A stretch of 64,000 nucleotides of DNA from the NCBI GenBank assembly GCA_963702305.1, contig CAVPBX010000018.1, positions 440,592 through 504,591 on the forward strand, given 5' to 3'. Shown in pieces: positions 45,301 through 53,934 of the stretch. Made by a program: the position numbers and the translations under genes. This DNA comes from PALSA-693 sp963702305. GTDB taxonomy: Bacteria; Actinomycetota; Acidimicrobiia; Acidimicrobiales; Palsa-688. How positions within the stretch are numbered: the stretch's first letter is position 1; each line of letters opens with the position of its first letter. Below the pieces are notes generated by a model, which saw nothing but the letters and a program-made list of their open reading frames with translations, did not search any database and was not told where the DNA came from.

Positions 45301-45797
45301 TCGTCCAGCGCTTCGTCGACCGTGTCCTCGGCGTCCTCGACGAGGGTGGCGCCGACACCGACCCGGCCGGCCACGCCGAGGCCAGCGAGGATCAACTGGC
45401 AGAAGCCGTGGGTGGTGGTGATGGTGGCGGCGTCGAAGACCGCCAGGGCATCCGCCAGCCTGGTGCGCCGGTCGCGCACCACGGCGGCATCCCCGTCAGC
45501 CAGCAGGCACACGATCCGATCCTCGGGCGGCGGGGGAACGCCGGCGTCGACGGCCACGCCGAGCAGCTGCTCGGCGGTCACCAGCCGGGCCCGGACCCGG
45601 TCGCGCAACTCCGCGGTGGCCATGCGGGTAAAGGTCACGGCCAGGATCTCGTCGATGGGAGTGCCTTCGGCGACCAGGCGGGCCGTGAGGGCGGCGATGG
45701 TAAATGTCTTCCCGGTCCCTGCGCTGGCCTCGAGCACTGTGATGCCGGGTCCCGGCAGCGGCCCGCACGGGTCAAACGACGTCGGTTCGCCGGTCAT
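42375..45797 (-). CDS. recB: exodeoxyribonuclease V beta subunit RecB (frame shifted)
   Basis: 3'-5' helicase plus nuclease subunit of RecBCD. N-terminal EASAGTGKTFTIAAL (Walker A), AVTFTRMATAELRDRVR, VVLVDEFQDTDPVQW, LIGDPKQAIYAFRGAD, LTENWRSD; then after a shift near 44450 a middle frame with VQVLTIHRAKGLEFPIVYCP and LYVALTRARHQ; then after a second shift near 43250 the nuclease domain with GTFVHSVLQRVDF, LDLVVRAHD and FVVDYKTNWL (the D-x-K nuclease motif). ATG at 45795-45797 overlaps the recC TGA (TGATG). Confidence 0.93.
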   Translation of the reverse strand: MTGEPTSFDPCGPLPGPGITVLEASAGTGKTFTIAALTARLVAEGTPIDEILAVTFTRMATAELRDRVRARLVTAEQLLGVAVDAGVPPPPEDRIVCLLADGDAAVVRDRRTRLADALAVFDAATITTTHGFCQLILAGLGVAGRVGVGATLVEDAEDTVDEALDDLFLRRVLGWGVPSFGRKQARAIARAAVANPVTPLEPDVGDSVPGRQRRLAEAVRGEVARRLLDQNLLTYDDLLVRLKQTLADPDRGAAACDMLRRRYRVVLVDEFQDTDPVQWEVVRRAFGDGSTTLVLIGDPKQAIYAFRGADVYAYLEAGRVARQRFTLTENWRSDAGLLAAYDALLHPLHVGHPDIPYRRVAAPPAHQLPGLEGAPVAAPLRARVLHLADGLVRRNSLGHAQKDAAVEWVAGDLAGDVVRLLGSSAQLIHPTPRPVAPGDIAVLVRTNRQAGHRASRPPGRRCPGGDGQHRERVRVDDRGALVAAVGGPGAARVAIAGGGRGPDPLYRDDRRGGGHRRRDGVGGPARSAAPLGGDPPPPRRRHPGPGRLRRPAGPRPGARRVDRGAGAHRPRSRRPVAARRGIGRAAGGGRPADVVGAPDRRIRVGDGRDRRSQPAAGLGCRRGAGPDHPPGQRAGVSHRVLPVPLGRGQPAPCRGPGGVPRRVPRQPADARRRHRRTRPELPRPLRARPRRGARRGAAPPVRGPDPGPPPGGAVVGPGQGRPPLPAGSAPDVPGRQRRRAGQRQVPARRRRRPTPARAVGARRPRAHLGGARRGPDRCDLVAGVAAGAAPGCRHLRPPAGPGVAAHVVHRHHVERLRRAHRQRAGSPGDHRRTGRTRRVGATGRRPDTPDTPDARGDEVRLRGELSGWALTPGGAEVGTFVHSVLQRVDFAAGDLTAEVGAAVAAEQARGSLDVGPVDALVAGIGAALTTPLGALTGGRSLRDIGRADRVDELGFEFPLAGGDRPAGEILIGDVARLFDRHQQPGILAGYGARLASPSLASHLRGYLSGSLDLVVRAHDPRGQPRFFVVDYKTNWLAPMGEDLSAWHYRPAALDAEMQRDHYPLQAVLYLVALHRYLRWRLPGYDPGTHLAGVLYLFVRGMLGATGPLVGGAPCGVFQWQPPAGLIVGLSDLLDRGSEEG

Positions 45798-48700
45798 CAC
45801 CGTTCCTCCACCCGCTCGTGGTCGAGGAGGGGATCCCACAGCCGACAGGCCAGGCGGCCGAGACGCGTCGGCTCGGTGGTACCCCAGCCGGGCCCGTGCT
45901 CGTCGGGCTTGGGCGGCGACGTCAGCAGCTCATCGAAGCCGGCGCGGTCGCCGAACACCAGCACGTGCTCCGGGTCGTCGTCCTCGCGGGTGAAATCGAA
46001 CGTCGAGCTCCACTCCTGGCGCGCCCGCTCGGCGGGATCCTTGTCGGCTCGGCGGCCGTCCGCCCACGCCGCGGAAGTGTCGCAGTAGATGGGCAGCGGC
46101 TCGCGCATGCCGCGGTCGTACAGGTCGACGACGACCAGCAGCCGCGCCAGCGCGCCCGCGGCACGGGCCGCGGCGTCGGCTCCGAGGGGGTCGAGACGCG
46201 GCGCGGCGGATCAGCTGGCCGCCCCGAGACTTGCGCCCGCGGCCCACCGTGACGGCCGCCACTTCCAGTTCCGGGCAGCGCCGCGCTCAGGGCCAGGAAG
46301 CGCACCCAGGCCGCCAGGCGGTGCTTGGGCCCGAGCGACGAGTACACGCAGCGCACGATGCGTCCCGGCCCGCACCCCCGCCACCGTCCCGACGAGCAAC
46401 CGACCATCCGGCAGGCGCAGATTGACCTCGAGCGACTCCGGCTCGGCCGCGGCGCACGGGAGGCCCTGCACTGCAGCCACCAGCCCTTCGACGGTGGGGC
46501 CGACCTCGTCGAGCACCTGGGTGGCGAGGAGCCCGGGGGGCAGGGTGCCGCGAGCCAGCTCCGCGGCGGCGACGCCGGCGGCGCCGGCTCCGGCCAGGCG
46601 GCCCGCGAGCAGCCGGTCGCCGACCGCCCACTTCTCCAGGGCGTCCAGCTCGATCGGCAGGTCGTCGTCGACCTCATCCGCCCGGCTGCCGGCGTAGACC
46701 CCGAGCCGCTCCCGCAGAAAGGCCTTGACCGGGTGCTGGACGAAGCGGACGAGCGACTCGAGCTGCACCACCTCGTCGGTCGGGGGCGCCAACCGGTCGG
46801 TCAGGAACGCCGCTCGCCCCCGGCGGGGTCCGGTCAAGGAGCTCGCCCCTTCGAGATTGAGGGGGTCGAAACTCCACGGCCCGTCGGCCGCCAATCCGCC
46901 CGAGATGAAATTGCGGGGGTCGAACGACTGCAGGGGGTGATGGACCACCACCGCCTCCCGGGCGGGCCCCGAACCACTGCCGAGGACGACCGTCCGATCG
47001 ACGACGTCGAGCAGTTCGGCGATCGGCACGGCGGGCGGACGGGCGCGATTGGTCCGCTCGTCGCGACCGCTGAACGAGATGACCAGGTGGTCGGTCGCGG
47101 CCAGGACGGCGTCGAGGAGCAGCTGGCGGTCCTCGCCGCGCGCGTCCCGGTCCCCGACCCACGGGTCGCGCAACAGCAGGTCATCGCCGTCCAGCTCGGT
47201 GTGTCGCGGGAACACGCCGTCGTCGAGGCCGAGCAGGCAGACCACCCGGTGGGGCACCGATCGCATGGGCACCAGCGTGCACACGGTGAGATCCCCGGTC
47301 CGGAAGTTGGCACGGGTGGGGCGCCCCTGCAACCGCCGACCGACGAGGGCCCGGATCTCGGACAGGTCGAGTCGAGCCTGGCGCGCTGACTCGCCCGCCT
47401 CCTCGACCACCTCGTCCAGGGTCCGGCGCAGCTGATCGCGCTGCCAGGCGTCCGCCGGCGACGCGGCCGCCACCGCTTCGACCGAGGCGGCGATGGCGTC
47501 CGCCCAGGCGGCGATCGGCTGCGACCCGGACAGGCGATCGACTGCCGCGCCAAGGCGCTGCACCAGCTCGGCGAACCGGCCGGCCAGGTCGACCGTCCCG
47601 CTCGCCACATCGTCGAGGGGGACCGTCCCGCCGAACATCCGCTGATCCTCGTCCGCCATCGCCACCCCGAGCAGCAGCCGGTCGAGACCGGCGGACCAGG
47701 TGTTGGCGTTGAGCCCGGGAAGCCCCCAGCGGGCCCGGTGGTCGGCGTCGAGGCCCCATCGGACTCCCATCTCCACCACCCACTGTTCGATCTGGGAAAG
47801 GTTGTCGTCGTCGAAGCGAAAGCGCCGGCGCACCGGCTCCCGCGACGCCAGATCGAGTACCTGGCTGGCGGTGAGCCGGCCATCCGCCAACTCCAGCAGC
47901 ACGTCCGCGACCGCCAGCAGCGGATTGGTCTGGCGGAGGGAGCGGTCCGCCAGACCGCACCCGCAGCTCGGGGATCTCGGCGCCGGCGGCTCCGGGATCC
48001 TCGAGATCTCCCTGGCCGAACGCGGCGTGCAGCAGGGGGGCGAAGTGCTCGATGTCCGGGCACATCACGATCACGTCCCGCGGTTCGAGGGTGGCGTCCG
48101 CGGCCAACAGGTGCAGGATGGCGTCGCGCATCACTTCCACCTGGCGGAAGCGGCCGTGGCAGGAGTGGATCCGCAGGCTGTCATCGGCGGGGTCCAGGAC
48201 GGGGCGGGGATCGAGACCGCCCGCCGCGGGCCGCCCCGCCGGCCGCCGGTCGGCGCGGATGTCGGCCTGGATGCGAGCCAGGAGTGAGCCGCCGGCCCCG
48301 GCCACCGGCCGGTAGTCGCCGCCCCCGGTGCCGCGGGCGGCCAGCACCAACTGCATCTCCCGGGCGTCGCGACCCCACGACCGCAGGAGCGGGTTGGCGG
48401 GCAGGGCGGCGGTGGGGTCGTCGCGCCGCGGCAACCCGGGCGCCGGCTGGGGCAGGCGGGCGGCCATGGCATCCCACAGGGCGCCGGAGGGATGGAGCAG
48501 AAAGAGGTGGACGTCGCGCTGGTCGGCGACGGCGTGCAACACGGCCAGATGGCTGGCGGGGAGTCGGGTCAAACCAAACAGGGACACCCGCGACGGCAGG
48601 TCCAGCAGGTCCGGCTCCCGGGACAGCCGCGCCGTGGCAGCCTCCAGGCGCTCGGCGGGGCTGTCCACCGCGATGCGGGCTCGCAGCCGGCGCCACAGCT

Positions 48701-49236
48701 CCGCCTGCCACCCGGCCGGGTCGCCGTCGGACGGCGGACCGTCCCCGTGGTCGCCCCGGGCCCAGGCCCGGATCATGTCGGGTCGATGCACCCCGTAGTG
48801 GTCGTACAGGTCCGCCAGGTGACGGACGGTGGCGAACCGCCGGGCCGTGTCCCCCGGCGGACGCGGCCCGCAGGTGGGCGGCCAGGGAGCGCAGGAACGG
48901 CTCGGCCAGGTGGTCGTCGACGAGCCGCAGCAGCGGCCAGACCGAGCGGGCGGGCGGCCACGGATCGGCCGCCGGATCGAGTCCGCTGGCCCGGGCCGTG
49001 GCCCCGGTGACGAGGGTGCCGGGAAAGGGGAAGACGAAGTTGGCGCACACGCCGTCCGCTCGCCCGGTGCCGACGCCCAGCCGGTGCGACAGCCGCTGGG
49101 ACAGCCACCGCTCCACCCCCCGCGTCGGCACCGCCACCACCTCGGCCGCCATGGCGTCCGTCAACGGCTCGGCCAGGACGTCGCCGAGCGTCTCGACGAG
49201 CAGGTCGGCCCGCTCAGATCGGTGCACGTACAGCAC
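45797..49236 (-). CDS. recC: exodeoxyribonuclease V gamma subunit RecC (several frame shifts)
   Basis: Chi-recognition and scaffold subunit. From the GTG at 49234-49236 (MLYVHRSERADLLVETLGDVLAEPL) come the RecC signatures VVAVPTRGVERWLSQRLSHRLG and NFVFPFPGTLV; then after shifts near 48850 and 47950 SLFGLTRLPASHLAVLHAVADQRDVHLFLLHPS, SCHGRFRQVEVMRDAILHLL, IVMCPDIEHFAPLLHAAFG, and LCLLGLDDGVFPRH-type segment (VVCLLGLDDGVFPRHTELDGDDLL). Further shifts lie near 46370, 46280 and 46210; the last intact piece is MREPLPIYCDTSAAWADG. First gene of recCBD. Confidence 0.92.
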
Positions 49237-49407
49237 TGGTCAGCTCACTCCCACCGGCCCAGGCTACGGATCCGGTGGGACGACGACGCGCCATGCCGGC
49301 GGCCGACGCCTGTCCCCCTCGCCCGTCCCGCTCGCCGGGACGGGCTTGACAGGACGGTGGCGGCCCCCATCTACGCTGCCGCGGGTCGGCAACAAGGGAG
49401 ACGCGCC
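49237..49407. promoter_or_regulatory. divergent promoter region of recC and the extradiol dioxygenase, with GC hairpin
   Basis: A perfect 10-base inverted repeat, GCCCGTCCCG (49321-49330) and CGGGACGGGC (49336-49345), has a five-base loop. The very next base begins TTGACA (49346-49351), a consensus -35; a weak -10-like ATCTAC follows at a 17-base spacing (49369-49374). The hairpin therefore abuts the promoter of the rightward gene and could be an operator or a barrier between divergent units. An AAGGGAG ribosome binding site precedes the ATG at 49408. Confidence 0.5.
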
Positions 49408-50305
49408 ATGCCCGTCCGTTCGCTCGGTTACCTCAGGATCGGCTCCGAAGACATCGAAGGTTGGCGCCGGTTTGCCGGGGAGTTCCTCGGGATGATGGCC
49501 GTCGACGGCGCAGACCCCGCGTCCCTGTACTACCGGATGGACGACTTCCCGGCCCGGCTGGTGATCTCACCCGCCGCCCAGGCCCAGGTGGAAGCCATCG
49601 GCTTCGAGGTCCTGAGCAGCGAGGAGTTGGACGAGCTGGTGACGGCGGTGGAGGCGCGGGGCATCAAGGTCACCGCGCTGGACGCCGGCGAATGCCAGGA
49701 CCGACGGGTCACCGGGGCCGTCCGTTTCGACGATCCGGCGGGCAACCCGCTGGAGTTGTTCTACGGCCCCGCGCTCAGCCATCGGGCCGTCGTGCTGCCG
49801 TCGGTCACGGGCTTCGTCACCGGGCGGCAGGGCATGGGCCACGTGGTGGTCACGGTGCCGGAAGGCCAACCGGCGTACCAGTTCTACACCCAGGCGCTGG
49901 GCTTCAAGGGGCGCAACACCATGCGGCTGCCCGCCGCGCCCCGGGCCCGACGGCAGCCCCCGCTTCGAGACCCTGTGGTTCCTGGGCTGCAACGCCCGGC
50001 ACCACACCGTCGGGATCCTCCCGATGGCCGGGCCCGGTCGGCTCATCCACTTCATGGTCGAGGGGGCGGCCCTCGACGACGTGGGCCGGGCGTGGGACCG
50101 AGCCGAACGGTTGAAAGTCCCGGTGATGCAGACCCTGGGGCGCCATACCAACGACCGGATGGTGTCCTTCTACGTGATCAGCCCGGACGGATTCGCGGTC
50201 GAGTTCGGCTACGACGGCCTGCAGGTGGAAGGCGACGAACCGGTCTACGAGATCACCGAGGGCGCCTTCTGGGGCCACAAGTTCGTCAACGCCCCCAAGC
50301 TGTAG
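49408..50305 (+). CDS. extradiol ring-cleavage dioxygenase, HsaC/BphC-like (frame shifted once)
   Basis: Type I extradiol dioxygenase with two vicinal-oxygen-chelate modules. The start MPVRSLGYLRI and the segment YYRMDDFPARLV closely match HsaC, which opens the A ring of 3,4-DHSA in steroid breakdown; BphC and other catechol dioxygenases share the fold. Iron ligands: His145 (GMGHVVV), His in ARHHTVG, and Glu in FAVEFGYDG. The second half needs one base removed from CGCCCCGGG near 49940 to read APGPDGSPRFETLWFLGCN. No other hsa genes are adjacent, so the exact catechol is uncertain. Confidence 0.85.
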
Positions 50306-50311
50306 CCGGCG

Positions 50312-50758
50312 TCAGGCCCACGGTCGGGCCACGAAGACCGGGATCTGCCGGTCCGTCTTGGTCTGGTACTCGGCGTACGGCGGATAGGCGGCCACCGCCC
50401 GCTCCCACCACTCGGACCGCTCCGGGCCGGACACCTCGGTCACGGTCACCTCGATCGGCTCGGGGCCGTCCTGTACGGTCACCCCGGTGGGGTCGGCTTT
50501 CAGGTTGTAGTACCACACCGGATGTTCCGGGGCGCCCCCCTTGGAGGCCACCAGGGCATAGGCGCCGTCATGTTCGACCCGCATCAGCGGGGTCTTGCGC
50601 AACTTCCCGGTCTTGTTGCCCCGGGTCGTCACGATGACGATCGGCATCCCGGTGTCCAGCAGGGTGTTGCCCTGCTGGCCGCCGGACCGCTCGTATTCGT
50701 CCACTTGATCGCGGACCCACTGGGACGGGCTGGGTTCGTAGTCACCTTCGATGGGCAT
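50312..50758 (-). CDS. deazaflavin (F420)-dependent nitroreductase family protein, Ddn-like (148 aa)
   Basis: Split-barrel protein of the Ddn/FDOR-A family; characterised members use F420H2 and reduce quinones or nitro compounds. Seen: PIVIVTTRGNKTGKLRKTPLMRVEHDGAYALVASKGGAPEHPVWYYNLKADP, with the ASKGG and the WYYNL motifs typical of the family. Length is typical. ATG at 50756-50758. Convergent with the dioxygenase, six bases apart. Physiological substrate not assigned. Confidence 0.9.
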   Translation of the reverse strand: MPIEGDYEPSPSQWVRDQVDEYERSGGQQGNTLLDTGMPIVIVTTRGNKTGKLRKTPLMRVEHDGAYALVASKGGAPEHPVWYYNLKADPTGVTVQDGPEPIEVTVTEVSGPERSEWWERAVAAYPPYAEYQTKTDRQIPVFVARPWA

Positions 50759-50797
50759 GCCCGGATCCTAGGGTGCGTCCGGAACAGGGCCGGAGGG

Positions 50798-51367
50798 TCA
50801 GATCCGCTGCCGGCGCCGGACCGTGCCGGCTCGGCGAGTCCCGCCCAGATAGACCGGAGCGATCATGGCCGTGATGAGCAGCACGGCGCCGACCACGATC
50901 AAGAAGACCCCATAGCCGTTGCCGATACCCAACCGGGGCGTGAACGTCTTCGGTTGGGCGACCACGATGATGCCAAAGATCAGCGCCAACACCCCGAGGA
51001 AGGTCATGCCGCCCCGCCCGGCGCCGGGGATGGAGCCAGCCACGAGCGACACCGCGCCGAAGGCGATCTCGATATACGCCATCAACTGCGTCTGCCCCGC
51101 CCCCGCAACGGTCACGTGCTTACCGGTGAGATTGTTGAGGTTGATGCCGGTCCGCGCCAGGGCGATTCCCCCGAGCACCACGAACAGCACCCCGGCTGCC
51201 AGCGCCACCAATTGCGCCGGGCTCCACGGCTGACGTTGTACCGCCGTGGCCCGGTAGGTGTCGGCCGATTCCGACAAGGCCGCACCCCGCTCGGGGTACG
51301 GCTCGGGGTACGGCTCGGTGGGCGGGGGTTGTACATGGGAACGCGGTCGCATCGTCATGACCTCCAT
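50798..51367 (-). CDS. four-helix membrane protein of unknown function (189 aa)
   Basis: An N-terminal hydrophilic part with PYPEPYPE repeats (DNA 12-base tandem repeat near 51290-51320) precedes four hydrophobic helices: LVALAAGVLFVVLGGIAL, LMAYIEIAFGAVSLVAG, FLGVLALIFGIIVVA, and FLIVVGAVLLITAMIAP. The layout resembles small DUF4383/DUF308-like membrane proteins but I do not recognise a family firmly. The C-terminal tail is basic. It starts 183 bases from the methyltransferase end. Confidence 0.65.
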   Translation of the reverse strand: MEVMTMRPRSHVQPPPTEPYPEPYPERGAALSESADTYRATAVQRQPWSPAQLVALAAGVLFVVLGGIALARTGINLNNLTGKHVTVAGAGQTQLMAYIEIAFGAVSLVAGSIPGAGRGGMTFLGVLALIFGIIVVAQPKTFTPRLGIGNGYGVFLIVVGAVLLITAMIAPVYLGGTRRAGTVRRRQRI

Positions 51368-51550
51368 TACCGAAATGCGGTCGATCGGCTACCGGCGATA
51401 GCCGGGAAGTCCACGGCCTGATCGGCACCGCGGAGCTTGGCCTGAGCGCGCCGATGGGCGCCGCTAATGCAAGTGATTCGCTAGTGGGGTTGTACCCGGA
51501 TGTCAGGGCCCGCTAACGCGGGGTTGCCGCCGCCGACCTCGTCGGCGGGA
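51368..51550. other. intergenic gap with no recognisable feature
   Basis: This 183-base stretch between the end of the methyltransferase gene and the start of the small membrane-protein gene should hold the promoter of the latter on the minus strand. I see no clear -10/-35 pair, repeat or RNA element in it. Confidence 0.5.
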
Positions 51551-52639
51551 TCAGGGGCGGACCTCGTAGTACAGGTTGGCCGGATCGTCGAAGTCGTGAC
51601 AGGAGAACCTGGTGAATCCGGCCTCACGGCACATCTGCTCGGCCAGCTGGCGGGGGAAGCCCAGGGTGCCGAGGCCGGCGCCGCCGGGCTCGGAGAGCGC
51701 CGAGGACATGCACGTCGCAACCGACGTGCCGTACATCATGGCCAGGACCGGGTTGCGGAGATTGTCGCTCCACGTCGCCCCGGCCCGGATGTCTTTGATC
51801 AGCCAGGTGCCGTCCGGTCTGATGGCGCCCCGGATGGCGGAGATCGCCTCGCCCGGCCGGGGCATGTCGTGGATGCAGTCCAGGGTCAGCACCAGGTCGT
51901 AGGTCGCCCGCGGGGGCAGGTCGGCCGCCCCCGCGACGTGCAGCTCGACGTTGTCGAGACCGGACTCCGCCAGCCGGGTGCGGGCCCGGGCCATGGCGTG
52001 ATGCGAGGGGTCGTAGCCCTCGAAACGGGCGGCAGGAAAGGCCGCGGCCATGGCGAGCAGGGCCAGGCCCGAGCCGCAGCCGACGTCGGCCACCCGCGCG
52101 CCCGCCTCCAGCCGCTCGACCACGCCGTCGAGGGCGGGCAGGATCCGCGGCACCAGGGCCAGTCGGGTCCAGGGCGCCAGCATGCGCTCCACCCCGTGGG
52201 CGGCGGACGGCCCGAGGTCGTCGTAGCTCAGGCCCTGGCCGGTACGGAACGCATCGGCCAAGCGGTCGACGACGTCAGGCGGAGCGACCCCGCCTTGAAA
52301 GGCGCCCGCCGCGAACCACAGGCTCCCGGTCTCGTCGGCCAGGACGGCGGCGGCTTCGGGGCCCAGGCGGAAGATCTCACCGTCGGTCGTTTCGACCAGG
52401 CCGGCCGCGGCTTGGCTGCGCAGCCATTCGAGCAGCCACCGCTCGTGCAAACCGGTGCGGTGGGCCAGGCCCGCGGCGGACATGGGCCCCTGGCCGGTCA
52501 TGGCCCGATAGAGGCCGAGGCGGTCGCCGAGATGGATCATGAGGGCGACCACCTCGCCCTGCTTGAAGTTCCAGACCTGGAGGGCGAACGTCGCCAGGCG
52601 ATCGGGATCCGGTGGGGCGTCCTCGTCGGGCGGTGGCAT
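51551..52639 (-). CDS. SAM-dependent methyltransferase with winged-helix N-terminus (362 aa)
   Basis: N-terminal helical/winged-helix part (LGLYRAMTGQGPMSAAGLAHRTGLHERWLLEWLRSQAAAGLVE) as in small-molecule O-methyltransferases, then the class I core with SAM motif I VADVGCGSGLALLAMA, motif II FEGYDPSHHAM, and motif IV TYDLVLTLDCIHDM. C-terminal FSCHDFDDPANLYYEVRP. ATG at 52637-52639. Divergent from the glycosylase gene over 57 bases. Substrate cannot be read from sequence. Confidence 0.88.
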   Translation of the reverse strand: MPPPDEDAPPDPDRLATFALQVWNFKQGEVVALMIHLGDRLGLYRAMTGQGPMSAAGLAHRTGLHERWLLEWLRSQAAAGLVETTDGEIFRLGPEAAAVLADETGSLWFAAGAFQGGVAPPDVVDRLADAFRTGQGLSYDDLGPSAAHGVERMLAPWTRLALVPRILPALDGVVERLEAGARVADVGCGSGLALLAMAAAFPAARFEGYDPSHHAMARARTRLAESGLDNVELHVAGAADLPPRATYDLVLTLDCIHDMPRPGEAISAIRGAIRPDGTWLIKDIRAGATWSDNLRNPVLAMMYGTSVATCMSSALSEPGGAGLGTLGFPRQLAEQMCREAGFTRFSCHDFDDPANLYYEVRP

Positions 52640-52696
52640 CGACTATTCGGGCTCGCGACAGACTGTTGTCATCGCCGCCGACGCTACCGCCGCCCG

Positions 52697-53257
52697 ATGA
52701 AGCCCACGCCGGAGGACCTGGCCGATGCGGTGGGGCGAACCATCCCCGACGTGTCGGCGCCTGATCTCCGGGTCCTCTTCTGCGGCATCAATCCGGGACT
52801 GGCCTCCGGGGCCCTGGGACAGCATTTCGCCCGGCCGGGAAACCGCTTCTGGAAGGTGCTGCACGCTTCGGGCTTCACCGACCGGTTGGTCGCCCCGTCG
52901 GAGCAACACCTGCTCCTCGACTACGGCATCGGGATCACGAACCTGGTGGCGGTCACCTCGCGGGCGGCATCCGACCTCAGCGCGGCCCAACTCCGGGCGG
53001 GCGCGGCCGCCCTCGAGCGCAAGGTGGCGACCTTGCAGCCGCGGTTCGTGGCGGTGCTGGGCATGCAGGCCTACCGGACCGCCTTCGGCCGCCCGGGGGC
53101 CACCATCGGCCGCCAGCCGGAGGACCTGGCCGAATCCGGGCTCTGGTTGTTGCCCAACCCGAGCGGCCTGCAGGCCCGCTACGGCTTCCAGGAGATGGTG
53201 GCCATGTTCACCGAGCTGCGGCTGGCCGCGGGGGCCGGCCCCGCTACTCCGCGGTGA
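52697..53257 (+). CDS. mug: G/U mismatch-specific uracil-DNA glycosylase (Mug family), 186 aa
   Basis: Removes uracil or thymine from G-mispairs. The Mug signature LFCGINPGLASG (GINPG catalytic loop) is followed by FARPGNRFWKVLHASGF, GIGITNLVAVTSR, RFVAVLGMQAYRTAFGRPG and LLPNPSGL (the NPSGLN-like motif). Length matches. ATG at 52697. Its last 14 bases overlap the convergent Ohr gene. Confidence 0.93.
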   Translation: MKPTPEDLADAVGRTIPDVSAPDLRVLFCGINPGLASGALGQHFARPGNRFWKVLHASGFTDRLVAPSEQHLLLDYGIGITNLVAVTSRAASDLSAAQLRAGAAALERKVATLQPRFVAVLGMQAYRTAFGRPGATIGRQPEDLAESGLWLLPNPSGLQARYGFQEMVAMFTELRLAAGAGPATPR

Positions 53258-53666
53258 CGTCGAGGGATACCTCGATGTTGCCGCGGGTGGCGTTCGAATA
53301 GGGACAGACCTGATGGGCGGCTTCCACCAGCTCCCGCGCCACTTGGGGGTCGAGCCCCGGAAGCTCGGCCTCGATGGCGGCGGTCAGCCCGAAGCCACCC
53401 GTGCCGTTGGGGCCGATGCCAATGCGCACCGTCACCGCGGATTCGCTCACGTCCGCCTTGCGCTGGCCGGCCACCACCTTGAGGGCGCTGTGAAAGCAGG
53501 CCGCGTAGCCGGCGGCGAACAGCTGCTCCGGGTTGCTGGCGGCGCCGCCGGGGCCGCCCATCTCCTTGGGGATGGCCAGCTGCATGTCGAGCACGCCGTC
53601 TGATGACGCCACTCGACCCTCTCGCCCACCCCACGCGGTCGCCTCGGCTTGATACAGCACATCCAT
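53244..53666 (-). CDS. organic hydroperoxide resistance protein, Ohr/OsmC family (140 aa)
   Basis: Thiol peroxidase reducing organic hydroperoxides. Two catalytic cysteines are visible: Cys in NPEQLFAAGYAACFHSALKVV and Cys in EAAHQVCPYSNATRGNIEV, with the catalytic Arg region earlier (GGREGRV). ATG at 53664-53666 (MDVLYQAEATAWGG) is the usual start; an open frame of 14 codons upstream is not needed. Ohr genes are often next to an OhrR/MarR regulator; only a possible remnant is seen here. Confidence 0.92.
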   Translation of the reverse strand: MDVLYQAEATAWGGREGRVASSDGVLDMQLAIPKEMGGPGGAASNPEQLFAAGYAACFHSALKVVAGQRKADVSESAVTVRIGIGPNGTGGFGLTAAIEAELPGLDPQVARELVEAAHQVCPYSNATRGNIEVSLDVTAE

Positions 53667-53719
53667 GGCGCGCTTTCCTCTCGTTGACTTGGTAGGTCGG
53701 TCAACCACGGGCGGCGGGA

Positions 53720-53887
53720 TGATGTTCCGGTCCCGCCCGGCGCGGTGGCCCCGTGGGAGCGGACCGCGCCACGGGGACGTCGAGCATCCCCCGCCTTGCG
53801 CAGCAGCGCGATCGTGGGCGGCTCCACCACAACCACAACGCCGGCCAGCACCGCCCAGACCACGCTTTCCCCCGTCACCGTCGGCAT
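53720..53887 (-). pseudogene. possible remnant of a MarR-type regulator next to ohr
   Basis: An open stretch beginning MPTVTGESVVWAVLAG and continuing VEPPTIALLRKAGDARRPRG is reminiscent of the recognition-helix part of MarR proteins (for example VEPPTITR-LDR-EAAGLVRR). It is far too short for a whole regulator, lacks the N-terminal dimer helices and degrades after about 40 residues. It lies between ohr and the AT-rich junction, where an OhrR gene could have been cut. Weak, pattern-based. Confidence 0.25.
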
Positions 53888-53934
53888 GTTAACAGAGTTG
53901 TTGATTACTCTAAGTTGTTGTTTAGGAACTCTGT
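53888..53934. other. AT-rich junction with 8-base inverted repeat at the edge of the polysaccharide locus
   Basis: ACAGAGTT (53892-53899) and AACTCTGT (53927-53934) form a perfect inverted repeat around an AT-rich 27-base centre that contains ATTACTCTAAGT (53904-53915). The same 12 bases occur again at 55530-55541 beyond the other end of the kinase gene. It marks a sharp composition change between ordinary genes and the exopolysaccharide locus; it may be a terminator, an operator or a recombination scar. Confidence 0.5.

Noticed and set aside
42375..49236. AdnAB or AddAB instead of RecBCD
   Set aside because: Three subunits are present, including RecC-type N-terminal motifs and a separate RecD with its own helicase motifs; AddAB/AdnAB have two subunits and no RecD.
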